From Halicephalobus mephisto (Eukaryota; Nematoda; Chromadorea; Rhabditida; Panagrolaimidae), in assembly GCA_009193035.1 (NCBI GenBank), contig SWDT01000007.1, positions 744,001-808,000 on the forward strand: 64,000 nucleotides of DNA, written 5' to 3'. Position numbers and translations under genes: made by a program. Within the stretch, counting starts at the first letter, position 1. Each line of letters opens with the position of its first letter. The notes under the pieces are model-generated. The model saw only the letters and a list, made by a program, of their open reading frames with translations, was not told the DNA's origin and searched no databases. Shown here piece by piece: positions 9,593 through 19,984 of this stretch.

Positions 9593-12500
9593 TTACCACG
9601 AAATTCTTTTTTTAATTTGTTCTTGGTTCATGCCACGAAGAAGGTCGAAATCGTATTTTTTAATTAATTCTGTCCAAAAAAGTCTTCTTTTTTTCCACGG
9701 ATCTTCTCGGATTTCTGATTCCAGATCGAACCAGAGGATTTTCCTTTTTTCTAAATCATATGCCGGAAAATCGATGGATTCTGAAGACGGATTTCCGGTC
9801 TTGACGAAGTTGGATACCATTTCTGAAAACATCTTTGTGATTTTCTTGATTTCGTCATTCTGCTCCAGAGAAACGAAGGTTTTCTGATCGCTGAGATACA
9901 GTAATTCGTAAACGTGGAAAGCACCCTTGATAGGAAACATTTTTGAGTATTTTTCGTCGATGTAATCCCAAATGTAAAAATAAATTTTCCAATTTTTTTT
10001 CGTTTTCATTTCTGTTTCGTTGATGACACTTTGGACAAACGTGACGTCGGAAGCCAAATCTGAATTCATCTTCAATAAGGATATAGGGTCCTTATCCGGA
10101 GTACTGTAGAATTCTAGAAGGTCTTTTTTGATCGAATCTGCTTCGTCCTTGGCCTGGGTTCTGGGACACAGGAATTTTTCTACATATTCTTCGATGTTTT
10201 TGGTTGAGAAATTTTTTATTTTTTCTTCGGCAAGACCCATGAGGACGAAGGGACCGCCTTCCTGGGACATCAACCCCATCAGGGTCGGCTTCGGGGGGGC
10301 TTCATCCAGAAGTTCTTCCAAAGTTTTTCCATCAAAAAAATCTTCATCCAATCTAGGACCGAATTTTATGGAATTCTCATCTCCTTTGTCCACGTTAAGC
10401 TCAGTTTTGAACTACAGTATTCAATTTAATTAATTTATTTATAATCAAAATTACCTTTGTCGAGGAGATTTCGAGGATGTCTTCCCATTTGGCTTTTTTC
10501 ATGAAGGCCTTTATCTCGGCAGGATCCTTCGACTCGCATCCCAAAGCCTTGGCCAAGTTTAAGGTGGAGTTGATGACTGGGCTCCCGATGCCCCAGCTGT
10601 TGAAGATCGATCCACTAGATTGATAGATTTTGTGGAAGAGATCTAAAAGTGCTCAAAAAATCAATTTCGAAATCTATAAAGCAAGTCAAAGTCAAAATTA
10701 ATTTTTCCGCGACAATTTGGTAGATAAGTCGATCAAATATTTTAAGCAAATTTGGCACTTGAGATTGAAAGATCCACTTTATCCATTGTGATAAAGTAGA
10801 TCCTTCAATTTGCATTTTTCGTGATTTCTGACGAGTCATCGTTATTGTTTTTAAATTGTTTTTTTTAGGTTGATAATGAACATGAATGTAGGGACCACGA
10901 ATAGGGTACTGTTGGGGTTGAAGAGGAACCGGAGGGCTTAGAGATTACGAATAAGGTACACTAGTAATACTTTATTACTAAAAACACAGAATAGACAATA
11001 AAATAGGAATGGCATGCTGATGTCTGGGGTAGTCCTTCAGCGTTTATACCCTTAGGTTTAGAATGCGCACTGAGAAACCATGAGAAATAAGGACTAACTG
11101 GTCCCAACAGGTACATTAGTAATACTTTATTACTAAAAACACAGAATAGACAATAAATGAGGAATGACACGCTGATGTCTGAGGTAGTCCTTCGGAGTTT
11201 ATACCCTTACATTTAGAACGCGCATTGGGAAACCATGAGAAATAAGGACTAACTGGTCCCAACAGTTTTGTATATCCTTGTGCCAAAGATCCGGCGGTCT
11301 TCATTGTGGCTATCTGAAGCTGTACACTCAAAAATAGTACATCAAAAGAAACCTAATATACTGGCATACTGTATACAATGTACCAATATCAACTTAATCC
11401 ACCGATACATTGAATATAATATATCCGATATGTCAGAGCCTTTTTAATGCATCCATATATTACATAAAATGCGCTTATTTTTGTGCGTAAAGCAACCAAA
11501 ATATTGCTTTAGTTGTCCACCGATTATTTTTTATTCATGTTACACAGTCAGTTCATCTTGGCTTCTTTTCCCCTCTATCTGGAAAACCATCTTTTACTTC
11601 CATTCTTCGGTGTATTTTTTCATCTTTTTTCTCCACTTAATCTTTAATACAGTAGAACTCGGATATAAGGTATCTATTTAGGACCGGCCAAAGCGTATGC
11701 TATAAGAAAGGATATGTCATAACAGGGGTAAATTTGAAGACAGACTAACCAAACACACTCACTTATACCGTATGCTATAATGTGAGATATCTTATACCAG
11801 GGGTATCTTATATCTAAATTCTACTGTATTTCAAGTTTAGAGATTTCGAAATGCAGTAGAACACGGATATAAGGTATCTATTTAGGACCGGCCAAAGCGT
11901 ATGCTATAAGAAAGGATATGTCATAGCGGGGGTATCTATATCTAAATTCTACTGTGTTTCGAAATTTCTAACCTTGAAATGCAGTAGAACTTGAATATAT
12001 TGGAACCGGGGAAAGCGTGTCTTATAACAAAGGATATGTTATAGCGGGGGTATCTATATCTAAATTCTACTGTATTTCAAGTTTAGAAATTTCGAAATAC
12101 AGCAGAACTTGGATATAAGATACCCCCTTGGGACCGAGGAAAGAGTGTTATAAGAAAGGATATATTATAGCTGGGGTAAATTTGAAGGCAGACTAACCCA
12201 ACACACTCACTCAGACTGTATGCTATAATGTGAGATATCTTATACCAGAAGTATCTTATATCCTAGTTCTACTGTATTTACCTTTTCATTGCTGTTTTTG
12301 TCGACTGTAACTTTTTTCTTTCTATTTAAGATCTCGTTCATGTTTCACTTACGTAGGTTAAGATAGGAAGTACTGTAGAGCTGAACAGATGCTGTCTAGT
12401 TCCTGAGTTCTCCGTCGTAATAGATGATTTCTGTTTTCAAAGTTTAATCACGAAAAGTTGTGTCTTCGGTGTGTTTTTTTTATCAATTTTATGCTCACGT

Positions 12501-14355
12501 GTGATTAGTTGTTTTAAACACACATTTTTCAACGAAAATGATGATTTTCTTATTTAATTTTGTTGTTTTTTTTCTTTTGAGAGAATTGTGAATTTTATTT
12601 TGATTTTGAAATAATAAAAATTTAAAAAAAAATATTGACCGACTTGCCTGAATGTTGCGAGCAAAGTGCGGATTTTATTTTGACTTTGATGTTGGTCTGT
12701 AAATTCCAAAAATTGTCTCAACACGAATTTCCGGAATTTTCCAATCAAGACCAAAAATGATAAAATTTTATTTTTTTTTATTTTTAATTTTAAAAATTTT
12801 CTATAATATTGGATTTACACCGTAATTAAAGGAATTTGTAAAATAAATTGTTAAATTTGAAATTGAACTTACCTCTGGAATGAGGGGACAGAGCCAGGGC
12901 AGCCACGGACCCGGCCCCCGCCGACTGTCCCCACAGGGTGATGTTGTCCGGATCCCCCCCGAACTCTTTGATGTTATTTTTGATGAACTTCAAAGCCATC
13001 AACTGATCCCAGAATCCCAGATTTCCTCCATCTTCTTTGGTTCCTGTCGTGAAGAATCCTAAAATAAATTAAAATAATTTTTGAATTTAAAAAACATCCG
13101 TAACCCGGACACTCATGCCTCAATTCTGACAACTTTAATCCGAAAAATAAAAATTTATTTTAAACAAGTTTATATTGAATTTTAAAAACTATTTTAGGTG
13201 AATTTTCGATCTTTTATAGAGCTTTGAAATAAATTTTTAGATATCCTAAGAACTGGAAATTAGTCATCAAAACTCAGAATTCTGAAGGCAAATTTTTGAT
13301 TCTGATTTTAGATTCAGAATCTGTGGGTTCGATTATGTTTTTATAAGTACTTGTTATTCAGTTTTAATGGTAAAATTGGAGCATAAATACTTGGAATAGA
13401 AATCTTTAAAAAAAGTATCGTATAGCCTAGAACCCAGGATTCTGAAGGCGAATTTTCGATTCTGACTTTAGATTCAGAATCTATAGGTTCGATTACGCTT
13501 TTGTAAGTACTTGTGTAGTTATGTTACAGTATGGGAAATAAATACTTGGAATAGAAATATTTAAAAAAAGTATCGTATAGCCTAGAACCCAGGATTCTGA
13601 AGGCGAATTTTTGATTCTGACTTTAGATTCAGAATCTATAGGTTCGATTAAACTTTTGTAAGTACTTGTGTAGTTATAGTTACAGTATGGGAATATAAAT
13701 GTTTGAGGTAAAAGCTTGGAACGCAGATTCCAGAACATAAGCGCTCGGGACACAAGTGTCACAGCACGTTAAGAACTCCGAACCATATATCCCCACTCTG
13801 TAGGGTATCGTGACGACCACAATGCCCCTTGAAACGAAGTTCCTTGTGGCTTTGTCGTAACCGAACTTGACGACGTCACCGAAGCAGTACCCGCCCCCGT
13901 GAATATACGCCAGGACGGGGTACCCCCGGGGGTCCTCTGAGGGTTCGTGGGGCGTCATGATGTTCAGATACAAGCAGTCCTCGGAGAAAGTAGGGTTCTG
14001 GATCCACGACTTGACATACGGCACGCAGGAATTCCGGAAGTCCTTCGTCGGAATCACAGTGTCCCATTTTTCGGGAGGAACAGGTTTCTGAAAAAATTTC
14101 TTAGTTCTTCTCTACAGTAAACCCAACTTCGAATCTCAAGTCCCCCACAGGGGGCGCGGCGAAGGGCACCCCCAAGAAGACGTTCCCAGTCACGTTCTCT
14201 TCTGCGGTCTGGTGGACGAAGCCCTCCACGGTACCGTACTCCGTCCGGATTCTGACTCCGACACTTTTATCAGTTTCGGTTCCCACTACAGACGGCCCTT
14301 GAGACATCGTAGACTCCCGGAAAATAAAAACGATGAAAAATAAAAGGAGTCTCAT
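9593..14355 (-). CDS. Type-B carboxylesterase (COesterase), secreted/luminal
   Basis: Five exons on the minus strand: 14355-14128, 14087-13784, 13058-12873, 10642-10455 and 10411-9593, all phases consistent, giving 574 residues. Residues 1-19 form a hydrophobic signal peptide (MRLLLFFIVFIFRES). Family motifs occur in order: GVPFAAPPVGDLRFE, SEDCLYLN, the oxyanion loop HGGG, GGNLGFWDQ, nucleophile Ser223 in GQSAGAGS, acid Glu353 in LMSQEGG, and His468 in GAFHVYEL. All catalytic residues are therefore present and the length fits the family (about 550-580). It should hydrolyse carboxyl esters in the secretory route or gut lumen. The reading ends ...KKRISW-stop; TGGTAAGA also resembles a donor, so a further short 3' exon is possible. 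Intron 3 is 2.2 kb and stuffed with repeats and MITEs. Upstream GATA sites suggest intestinal expression, as for nematode gut esterases. Confidence 0.93.
10925..11275. repeat. Two direct copies of a ~156-bp unit (carboxylesterase intron)
   Basis: Copies near 10955-11110 and 11111-11266 share gtaatactttattactaaaa, cacagaatagacaataaa, tgctgatgtct-ggtagtcc and actaactggtcccaacag, with a few substitutions and one small indel. Confidence 0.85.
11330..11470. repeat. Short patch of the atatatc/gtac satellite family
   Basis: Words such as tgtaccaata, gatacattgaatataatata and tccgatatgtc match the large array at 52790-53720 and the patch at 47460-47870. Confidence 0.6.
11648..11828. mobile_element. 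MITE family A, full-length copy (181 bp)
   Basis: Imperfect inverted ends: tacagtagaactcggatata at the left and tatctaaattctactgta at the right. The interior has ggaccggccaaagcgtatgc and a near-mirror accgtatgctataatgtgag. No coding capacity; mobilised in trans by inference. Confidence 0.8.
11852..11956. mobile_element. MITE family A, internally deleted copy (~105 bp)
   Basis: Same ends as the preceding copy but the right half interior (the accacactcac segment) is missing. Confidence 0.75.
11980..12074. mobile_element. MITE family A, internally deleted copy (~95 bp)
   Basis: Ends gcagtagaacttgaatatat and tatctaaattctactgta; same internal deletion as the neighbour, so the two short copies probably arose by one deletion plus local duplication. 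Confidence 0.75.
12098..12275. mobile_element. MITE family A, full-length copy (178 bp)
   Basis: Begins tacagcagaacttggatata and ends tatcctagttctactgta, with the complete interior as in the 11648 copy. Confidence 0.8.
13240..13730. repeat. ~145-bp tandem repeat in carboxylesterase intron 2
   Basis: Three copies carrying aggattctgaaggcgaattt, tagattcagaatctatagg and gtaagtacttgtgtagtta. The agattctgaatct palindromic core recurs at 52530-52600 and 58680-59150, so this is a dispersed family. Confidence 0.75.
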
Positions 14356-14394
14356 ATGAGAGTATTTATAGCGGAAAATGCAGGTCTAAGGAAA

Positions 14395-14436
14395 TTATCA
14401 GTCGATTTTCCGATAGCTTTTATCAACGAAGATAAC
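14395..14436 (-). promoter_or_regulatory. GATA-factor site cluster upstream of the carboxylesterase
   Basis: On the gene's strand two TGATAA words occur: actgataa at 14402-14395 and ttgataa at 14426-14420; a third GATAA lies in the opposite orientation at about 14431-14436. ACTGATAA is the known core for intestinal GATA factors of the ELT-2 type. A TATA-like tataaata sits at about 14372-14365, only about 10 bp before the first ATG, closer than expected for a standard start, so initiation may differ or the box may be fortuitous. Confidence 0.5.
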
Positions 14437-14646
14437 CAGCCAAAACAATTAGACCGAAAATATTCCTTCAGATACACCGATTATGGTAGATTTATACATT
14501 AACACCGGACTCTGGGGAACGCAAAAACTCGACACAAACCATACAACATATACTTTCCGGTTATTCTCCAAGTAAATTAATCTCTTGAGGATTTAATTTC
14601 CAAGACAAACCTACTTCTTTTGAGAAACACTACTTCCAAGACTTTA

Positions 14647-14812
14647 AGGGGGAAGCGCGAACGCTATCCCCCACACCCAAAAATTTAGCTGTTGGCGTAC
14701 TCCAGTTCGGAGCAGCCATAGGGGTCAGCCTGGACCCTAAAGTGCAATGGGCAAGCCTCGCCCTAGAGATCTCGCCTTCTTGATCACGAGAACCTCCCAG
14801 CCAGGTAAGTTT
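14647..14812 (-). ncRNA. U1: U1 spliceosomal snRNA
   Basis: Read on the minus strand, the 166-nt sequence starts AAACTTACCTGGCTGGG, the nematode U1 5' end whose ACTTACCTG pairs with 5' splice sites. Stem-loop I has GATCAAGAAGG (14785-14775, U1-70K site); stem-loop II has ATTGCAC (14748-14742, U1A site). The Sm-binding site AAATTTTTGG is at 14686-14677, and the 3' hairpin GGGGGATAGCGTTCGCGCTTCCCCC closes the molecule. Length, order and motifs match U1 throughout. Transcription should be by Pol II from a PSE upstream (about 14860-14880), which I could not define exactly. It is head-to-head with the ABHD18-type gene. Reading frames across this interval are artefacts of structured RNA sequence. 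Confidence 0.96.
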
Positions 14813-15101
14813 ATGAGCGGCGTCGCTTCTTGGCTTTCTCGCGGACGCAATGCTCCGTTTTCGCACATGAAAAGAGTGCAACAGAGAAAAAAAGAAAACG
14901 CACTCTCTAGCGATGGGCGTGCTCGAAGAACAGAGCTCTTTGGGAATGTAGTTTCGACCGGACTCGATGCGATCGCTTAGATGGGACTGGAGCTTGGCCG
15001 ATGCCCTTGTGAAGAGGATTCCTGCTTTCAAATTCACCTCCAAACAGCCACAGCACTCTGCCGGAGCTAAGGACATGGCTGCCAAGGAACTAGGGCTGCA
15101 G

Positions 15102-17055
15102 ATGGACCATGTGGACCTCATCTTCCGTCGTTCGTTGCTGCTGTCCAAGTTGTTCACTCAATCTTGGGGTTCCCCGAAGTTACTAGGACAGTAAGTGCAT
15201 TTTCACCGCGGCCGTAATATTCCAAAGAAAGTCGATATATGAAAACTTCCTCGGCTTTCAGACATCTTTGAAAATTACATATCGAGTTTAAAAAAATTAA
15301 AACTGTTGTTTCCAGACGAGTTGATATATCAAAACTTCCTCGTTATTGAGATACTGCCGTTTTCGGCGTAGTTCCTATACCGAAATCCCCGTAGAACTAA
15401 AATATGCCGTTTTAGAGGAGATTCATATACAACATTTTTTGGGATTGAAATATAGTGTTTTAGGAATGGTTGATATATCAAAATTTTTTTCTTTTAAAAA
15501 TAATGATGTTTTATGTAAAGTTGATATATCAATATTTCTTTAGAAGTTGAAACAACAAAATTTTAGTTAAAATTGATATATCGGAACTTTTCGGAAATTG
15601 AAATAACAAAATTTTAGTGAAAATTGATATATCGGAACTTTTTCTAAAAATAAAATAATAAAGTTTTAATTGAAATTGATATATCGGAATTTTTCAGAAT
15701 CTTCCATTTCCGAAGGAATTACATGGGAAAAGGACTAGTGCCAGAGCTGCTCGAGCGGAAAACGCCGAAGATGATCATCACCAAAGTTTAGTTTACGTTG
15801 TTTTTTGGATTTATTTTTAATTTTCAGGATTGGAAAAGGAAAGACATCCACTACATGGAAGGAAGGTTCCGATCCCCGTTGTTCGAGTACTGTCCTGAGC
15901 TTTTCCCGGCAAAAGTTGAAACTTGTCATTGGCGTGGTCTTTTTCCAGTGGACAAATCCAAAAACAGAGGACTGGTTGTCCATCTGGCCGGGACTGGAGA
16001 CCATACTTTCTTCAGAAGGGAGTACGGTTTGTGTCATCAGCTTCTGGAGGAAGGGTACAGCGCGATTTTGGTCGAGAATCCGTTCTACGGGTCCAGAAAA
16101 CCAGCAGGCCAGTTTAGTTCTTCCTTGATGAACGTGTCTGATTTGTTCGTCATGGGGGGGAGTCTGATGGCGGAATGCGGGTTTCTACTCCAATGGGCGA
16201 AGGAAAACGGACACGACGCACTCGGACTATCCGGCGTCTCCATGGGCGGATATATGGCTTGCTTGGCGGCTTCCAACGTTCACGAACCAGTGGCTCTCGT
16301 CCCTTGTCTCTCTTGGACCACCGCGGCTCCGGTCTACACCGAGGGAGCCTTATCCGAGGCCATCCCGTGGAACATCCTCGAAAAAGAACTTTCTGATCCC
16401 AACTACAGGAACGGACTCAAGGAAATCAAAGATTGCCCCTGGCTGGACTTGCTGGTATGTTAGTAATCTTTTTCATATATCACCTATAATTTCTCACATC
16501 AAATTTTATTTTTCATATATCAATTCTGATGTTTCATATATCACCTTTAATTTCTCACATCAAATTTTATTTTTCATATATCAATTCATATATTTCATAT
16601 ATCAACTTTAATTTCGCACATCAAATTTTACTTTTCATATATCAATTCATATATTTCATATACTAAATTTAATTTCCTATATCAAATTGTAGTTTTTATA
16701 TAGTAATTCCTATTTTTGTATATTAATTTTGGATTTTTAGGAATCTGACATGTTTGATCGTCACACTGCCCTTGGAAAGAAGTTCATGTGGATTTTGATG
16801 GAAGAATTTACAAATTTATCGAATTTTCCTGTTCCTTATGAGCCGTCTCTTGTGAAAGCAGTGATTGCAGAGGAAGATGCTTACGTAATCAGGAATGACG
16901 TACCGGATTTGACGGATATCTGGCCAGGCGCCCATGTCAAGCTAGTTCCTGGAGTCGGACACGTTCTTGCATATCTCAAAAACCATAGTCTTTTCAGAAC
17001 AGCCATTTCAGAGATGATGGAAGCCACGGCCAAGTTCAAGAGAGAATCTGGTTGA
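15102..17055 (+). CDS. ABHD18: ABHD18-type alpha/beta hydrolase
   Basis: Exons 15102-15190, 15698-15785, 15828-16454 and 16741-17055 join in phase (2, 0, 0) to 372 residues. The N-terminus MDHVDLIFRRSLLLSKLFT matches the opening of ABHD18 (DUF2048); I chose 15102 because it follows a CTGCAG acceptor and gives the family-like start, though 15075 (nine residues longer) is possible. Conserved blocks: HLAGTGDH (112-118), LVENPFYGSRKP (140-151), NVSDLFVMGG, nucleophile Ser197 in GVSMGG, WTTAAPV, acid Asp314 in EEDAYV, and His342 in PGVGHVLAYL. The triad is intact. Compared with the human protein (about 414 residues) a variable middle segment is missing. Human ABHD18 has recently been tied to mitochondrial lipid metabolism; the substrate here is not visible. 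Introns 1 and 3 are gatatat repeats. Its start lies 290 bp from the divergent U1 gene. Confidence 0.93.
15220..15690. repeat. gatatatc-type tandem repeats, ABHD18 intron 1
   Basis: Units of 55-70 bp with gttgatatatcaaaa or attgatatatcggaactttt; the reading frame across it is spurious. Confidence 0.75.
16460..16738. repeat. tttcatatatca tandem repeat, ABHD18 intron 3
   Basis: Units of about 65 bp with aatttctcacatcaaatttt and tttttcatatatcaattc, four copies; the reverse complement of the gatatatga family in the ENPP gene. Confidence 0.75.
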
Positions 17056-17096
17056 TCCTAATCAGGGGTATAGTTTACTTGAGGAAAATTTTAAAA

Positions 17097-17942
17097 GAAA
17101 TTCAGTCACATTTCTCCAAAGTGGTCTCAAAACGAAAAAAACTTAATTTTCGCGACGGGATTTTAGTTATTTAGAAACTTTGATTTTTAATAATTTTAAA
17201 AATCCAAAAATAAAATAAAATTGGAAAACTTCAAAATTCGAAAGTTTAATTTTCCAAAAATGTAAAGTGATTTCAGACAAGTTTTTAGCTTTGTATCTGT
17301 AGTAATATTTCTATATTTTATTTTACTGAAAAAGTATTGTTAATCTTTCTACCATCATTGGTCAATGTTAACGAAGTTGACGGTCGGAATTTGAAATCGA
17401 AGTTTAAAGTCGAAATTTGAAATCGAAGTTGACAGTTAAAGTTCGAAATCAAAGTTGACGATCAAAGTTTGAAGTCGAAGTTTTGAATTTTCGTGTTAAG
17501 ATAATACTTACAAATTTTTTGTTTAAAAAAATTTAAACTTACAAAACTTGATATATGGATTTTTCGAATTACAATGTAATCACTAAATCATGTCTTGGAA
17601 CTAAAGTCTAAATTTTGGCTTCTAACTTTGATTTTCATTTTTGACTTCAGACTTTGATGAAAAAGATCATAAATATCTCAGATTTGAGCTTAAAAACAGG
17701 AAACCTAATTTTTAAAAAGCATCACTAGTACAGTTGTGGATATAAAACTGGTTAAACTTGTCTGAAATCATTTTACATTTTTGAAAAATTGAATTTTCTA
17801 AAATTTTGAAGTTTTCCAATTTAATTTTATTTTTGGATTTTTAAAATCTATTAAAAATTAAAGTTTCTAAATAACTAAAATCCCGTCGCGAAAATTGATT
17901 TTTTTTCGTTTTGAGACCACTTTGGCGAAATGTGACTGAATA
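17097..17942. mobile_element. Fold-back element with ~186-bp inverted arms
   Basis: The left arm 17097-17282 (attcagtcacattt ... tgatttcagacaag) is matched by its reverse complement at 17757-17942 (cttgtctgaaatca ... aaatgtgactgaat) with scattered mismatches. The 474-bp centre is unrelated and contains short gaaatcgaagttgac repeats. It sits in the 3' interval between two convergent genes. A palindromic non-autonomous DNA transposon is the likeliest origin. Confidence 0.75.
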
Positions 17943-18030
17943 TTTTTTATTTTTTTATTAAGTGGACTATCCTTCATTTGTTAATTATATGGGTTCGGTT
18001 ACATAGGTAATTAGAAAATAAAATTTAGTT

Positions 18031-19788
18031 TTAAATATTTTTGTCAAAATGAAGATTGATGAGATGAAGAGTATCGCCATCGAGTGAAACCTTTTTTAAC
18101 TTCAGAAGGACTGTATTGATTTCATCATCATCAGATTCTTCAAGAATATTGATAGCTTCGAAGATAACTGGATCAATTTTATTTTTATTTTTTTTCATTT
18201 TTTCCAATTGATTTTTAATAAGCAACAAATTTTTGGATTTTTTCGGAATTTTTGGAGGTTTTTGAGTTTTTTGAATATTTGGAGATTTTTGATTTTCTTC
18301 AATTTTTTGAGATTTTTGATTTTGAATTTTTGGAGTTTTTTGAATTTTTGGAGATTTTTGATTTTCTTCAATTTTTGAACTTTCGTGACTTGGGTGATGA
18401 CATCTGAGGATACTGTCTTCTAGTTTCTTGGATCCACAGGAACAAACAACTATGTGATGCTTGATGGATTTTCCTAAAACGAAATCTCCGCAATTGAAGC
18501 AAATCCATTTTTTTTCGATTTTTGAACAATTTAAAGGACATTTTAGTTTTAGAGTAACTCCTTGGATTTCGGGAGCATTGTCAGGTACGGTATTGGACAT
18601 GTCGATGAATCCGAAATTGATTTTTTCGTTAAATTTCGAAATTAAATAAGTTTCTTCAAAATTTTCTTTTTTAATAATTTCGAAATTTTTGAATTTTTTA
18701 AATTTTTTAAGTTTTTGAATAACGTGATCGGATCCAGATGACGTCACGACGAATCCAGTTTTCGAATTTTTCCAATTTTTTTCGACTTTTATTGGATACC
18801 AATGGTTTAAATCCCCGTACCAAGTCCTCAATTCCTCGGATTTTCCAGGAAGATCGTCTCCTTCATCCATGTTGATTCTTTTTTCCATCGAATAATTTAA
18901 ATATTTCATGTACGAAAAAAATAATTTTTTCAATATAGGATACATTTTTAAAAAATCGTTTTTATCCATTTTTTTAAAGTCGTTTTTGGACTTTTCTAAT
19001 TCGCTTCCGATTTTCACAAAAGAAATTCGTTCATCTTCGTCGACTTCGAGGATGTCCGGATATCCGGCCAGCTCCAGCTTGATCTCCATCTTACGGTAAG
19101 TGTAGTACAAATAAGTAAGAAATGAATTTAATTCTTTTTCGTTTTTGATGGATACTGTAGATAAATTTTTTATTTTTTCAAAATGAGCAAAAACTGGAAT
19201 TTCTTCGTCTTTTTCGTCCTTCATGAAATTTAGCAATTTTTCCAACGTCATTTCTCGGACATTGTTGAAATTTATTAAGACTTGACATTTTATATTTTTT
19301 TGGATTTCGGACAAGTTTCCGGAATTTATCAGATTCTTCGTCTGGAGTCCGATTCGAGGCAGATGCTCCTTCGGAAGAGTCACATAAATATCCATACCGT
19401 AATCGATTCTGCTGATCCCGTGACTAATGTTCGGAGGATACTGTGACGGAAGATCGCATTTTTCCGATCTCCAAGTACTGTACCACCGAAAATTCCAATT
19501 TTCTCCTGACTCGAGGAGGATACAGTAATCGAAAAAGTTCCGAACTGATGGGGAATGCAACAGACTCAAACGCTGAATTACGGTAATTATTGTAAGTAAA
19601 ATTCTTAAACTTACAGTGTACTGGATGATGGAAGTGTTGTTCAAGTCGGAGAAATCATGGAATTCAGAAGATGAAGATTTAAATTCCTCGACTTTTCCGA
19701 GGTCTTCATCGACTTTGGTGAATCTGTTCAGTTCTGGATCGATTCCCCAACCCAGATGACAGGTACGGCCGTTGATGTAAGTGGGCAT
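18031..19788 (-). CDS. Unknown 571-residue protein with Cys-rich segment
   Basis: Exons 19788-19615 and 19572-18031 are separated by a 42-nt intron (GTAAGT...TTCAG) that would otherwise stay in frame; removing it gives 571 residues. The start MPTYINGRTCHLGWG is two bases after TTTTCAG, consistent with trans-splicing. No signal peptide or membrane segment. N-terminal half: mixed alpha/beta-looking sequence (GMDIYVTLPKEHL, IKCQVLINFNNV). Residues about 400-455 hold a Cys/His cluster (CPLNC, WICFNCGD, VVCSCGSKK, RCHHPSH) that looks metal-binding. Residues about 460-515 are a low-complexity repeat of KIEENQKSP/KIQKTP, followed by a charged helical tail. From memory the opening GRTCHLGW and the Cys cluster resemble large nematode-expanded proteins distantly similar to stonustoxin-type N-terminal domains, but this is weak. 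No function is assigned. Confidence 0.75.
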   Translation of the reverse strand: MPTYINGRTCHLGWGIDPELNRFTKVDEDLGKVEEFKSSSSEFHDFSDLNNTSIIQYTVSLRILLTIITVIQRLSLLHSPSVRNFFDYCILLESGENWNFRWYSTWRSEKCDLPSQYPPNISHGISRIDYGMDIYVTLPKEHLPRIGLQTKNLINSGNLSEIQKNIKCQVLINFNNVREMTLEKLLNFMKDEKDEEIPVFAHFEKIKNLSTVSIKNEKELNSFLTYLYYTYRKMEIKLELAGYPDILEVDEDERISFVKIGSELEKSKNDFKKMDKNDFLKMYPILKKLFFSYMKYLNYSMEKRINMDEGDDLPGKSEELRTWYGDLNHWYPIKVEKNWKNSKTGFVVTSSGSDHVIQKLKKFKKFKNFEIIKKENFEETYLISKFNEKINFGFIDMSNTVPDNAPEIQGVTLKLKCPLNCSKIEKKWICFNCGDFVLGKSIKHHIVVCSCGSKKLEDSILRCHHPSHESSKIEENQKSPKIQKTPKIQNQKSQKIEENQKSPNIQKTQKPPKIPKKSKNLLLIKNQLEKMKKNKNKIDPVIFEAINILEESDDDEINTVLLKLKKVSLDGDTLHLINLHFDKNI

Positions 19789-19898
19789 TTCTGAAAATAA
19801 AAATAATTAAAAAATAATTTTTGCTAGATCGCGGATAGGGGCTGTCGGAAAACTAGATCTGGCCTCATCTAATCCGAAACTAATATGGAAGGAAAAAT

Positions 19899-19970
19899 AC
19901 CTCTCGGCAGGCATCGAACCCGCATCGTCTTGCTATCCGGGCAAGTGCTTTTCTCTTAAGCTACGAGAGC
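19899..19970 (-). tRNA. tRNA-like sequence (tRNA gene, pseudogene or SINE head)
   Basis: On the minus strand 72 nt fold as a cloverleaf: acceptor GCTCTCG/CGAGAGG (6 of 7 pairs), TA, D arm GCTT/AAGC, anticodon arm CTTGC/GCAAG, T arm GCGGG-TTCGATG-CCTGC. The anticodon loop is CCGGATA, giving GGA with C rather than U at position 33, and there is no long variable arm as a serine tRNA would need. The A-box-like TAGCTTAAGAG and B box GGTTCGATGCC are good. The odd loop argues for a pseudogene or a tRNA-derived repeat. Confidence 0.6.
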
Positions 19971-19984
19971 GACCTTTTCCAGTT

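Noticed and set aside
14630..15157. 175-residue minus-strand reading frame and overlapping plus-strand frames
   Set aside because: They cover the U1 snRNA and its upstream DNA; RNA motifs explain the sequence.
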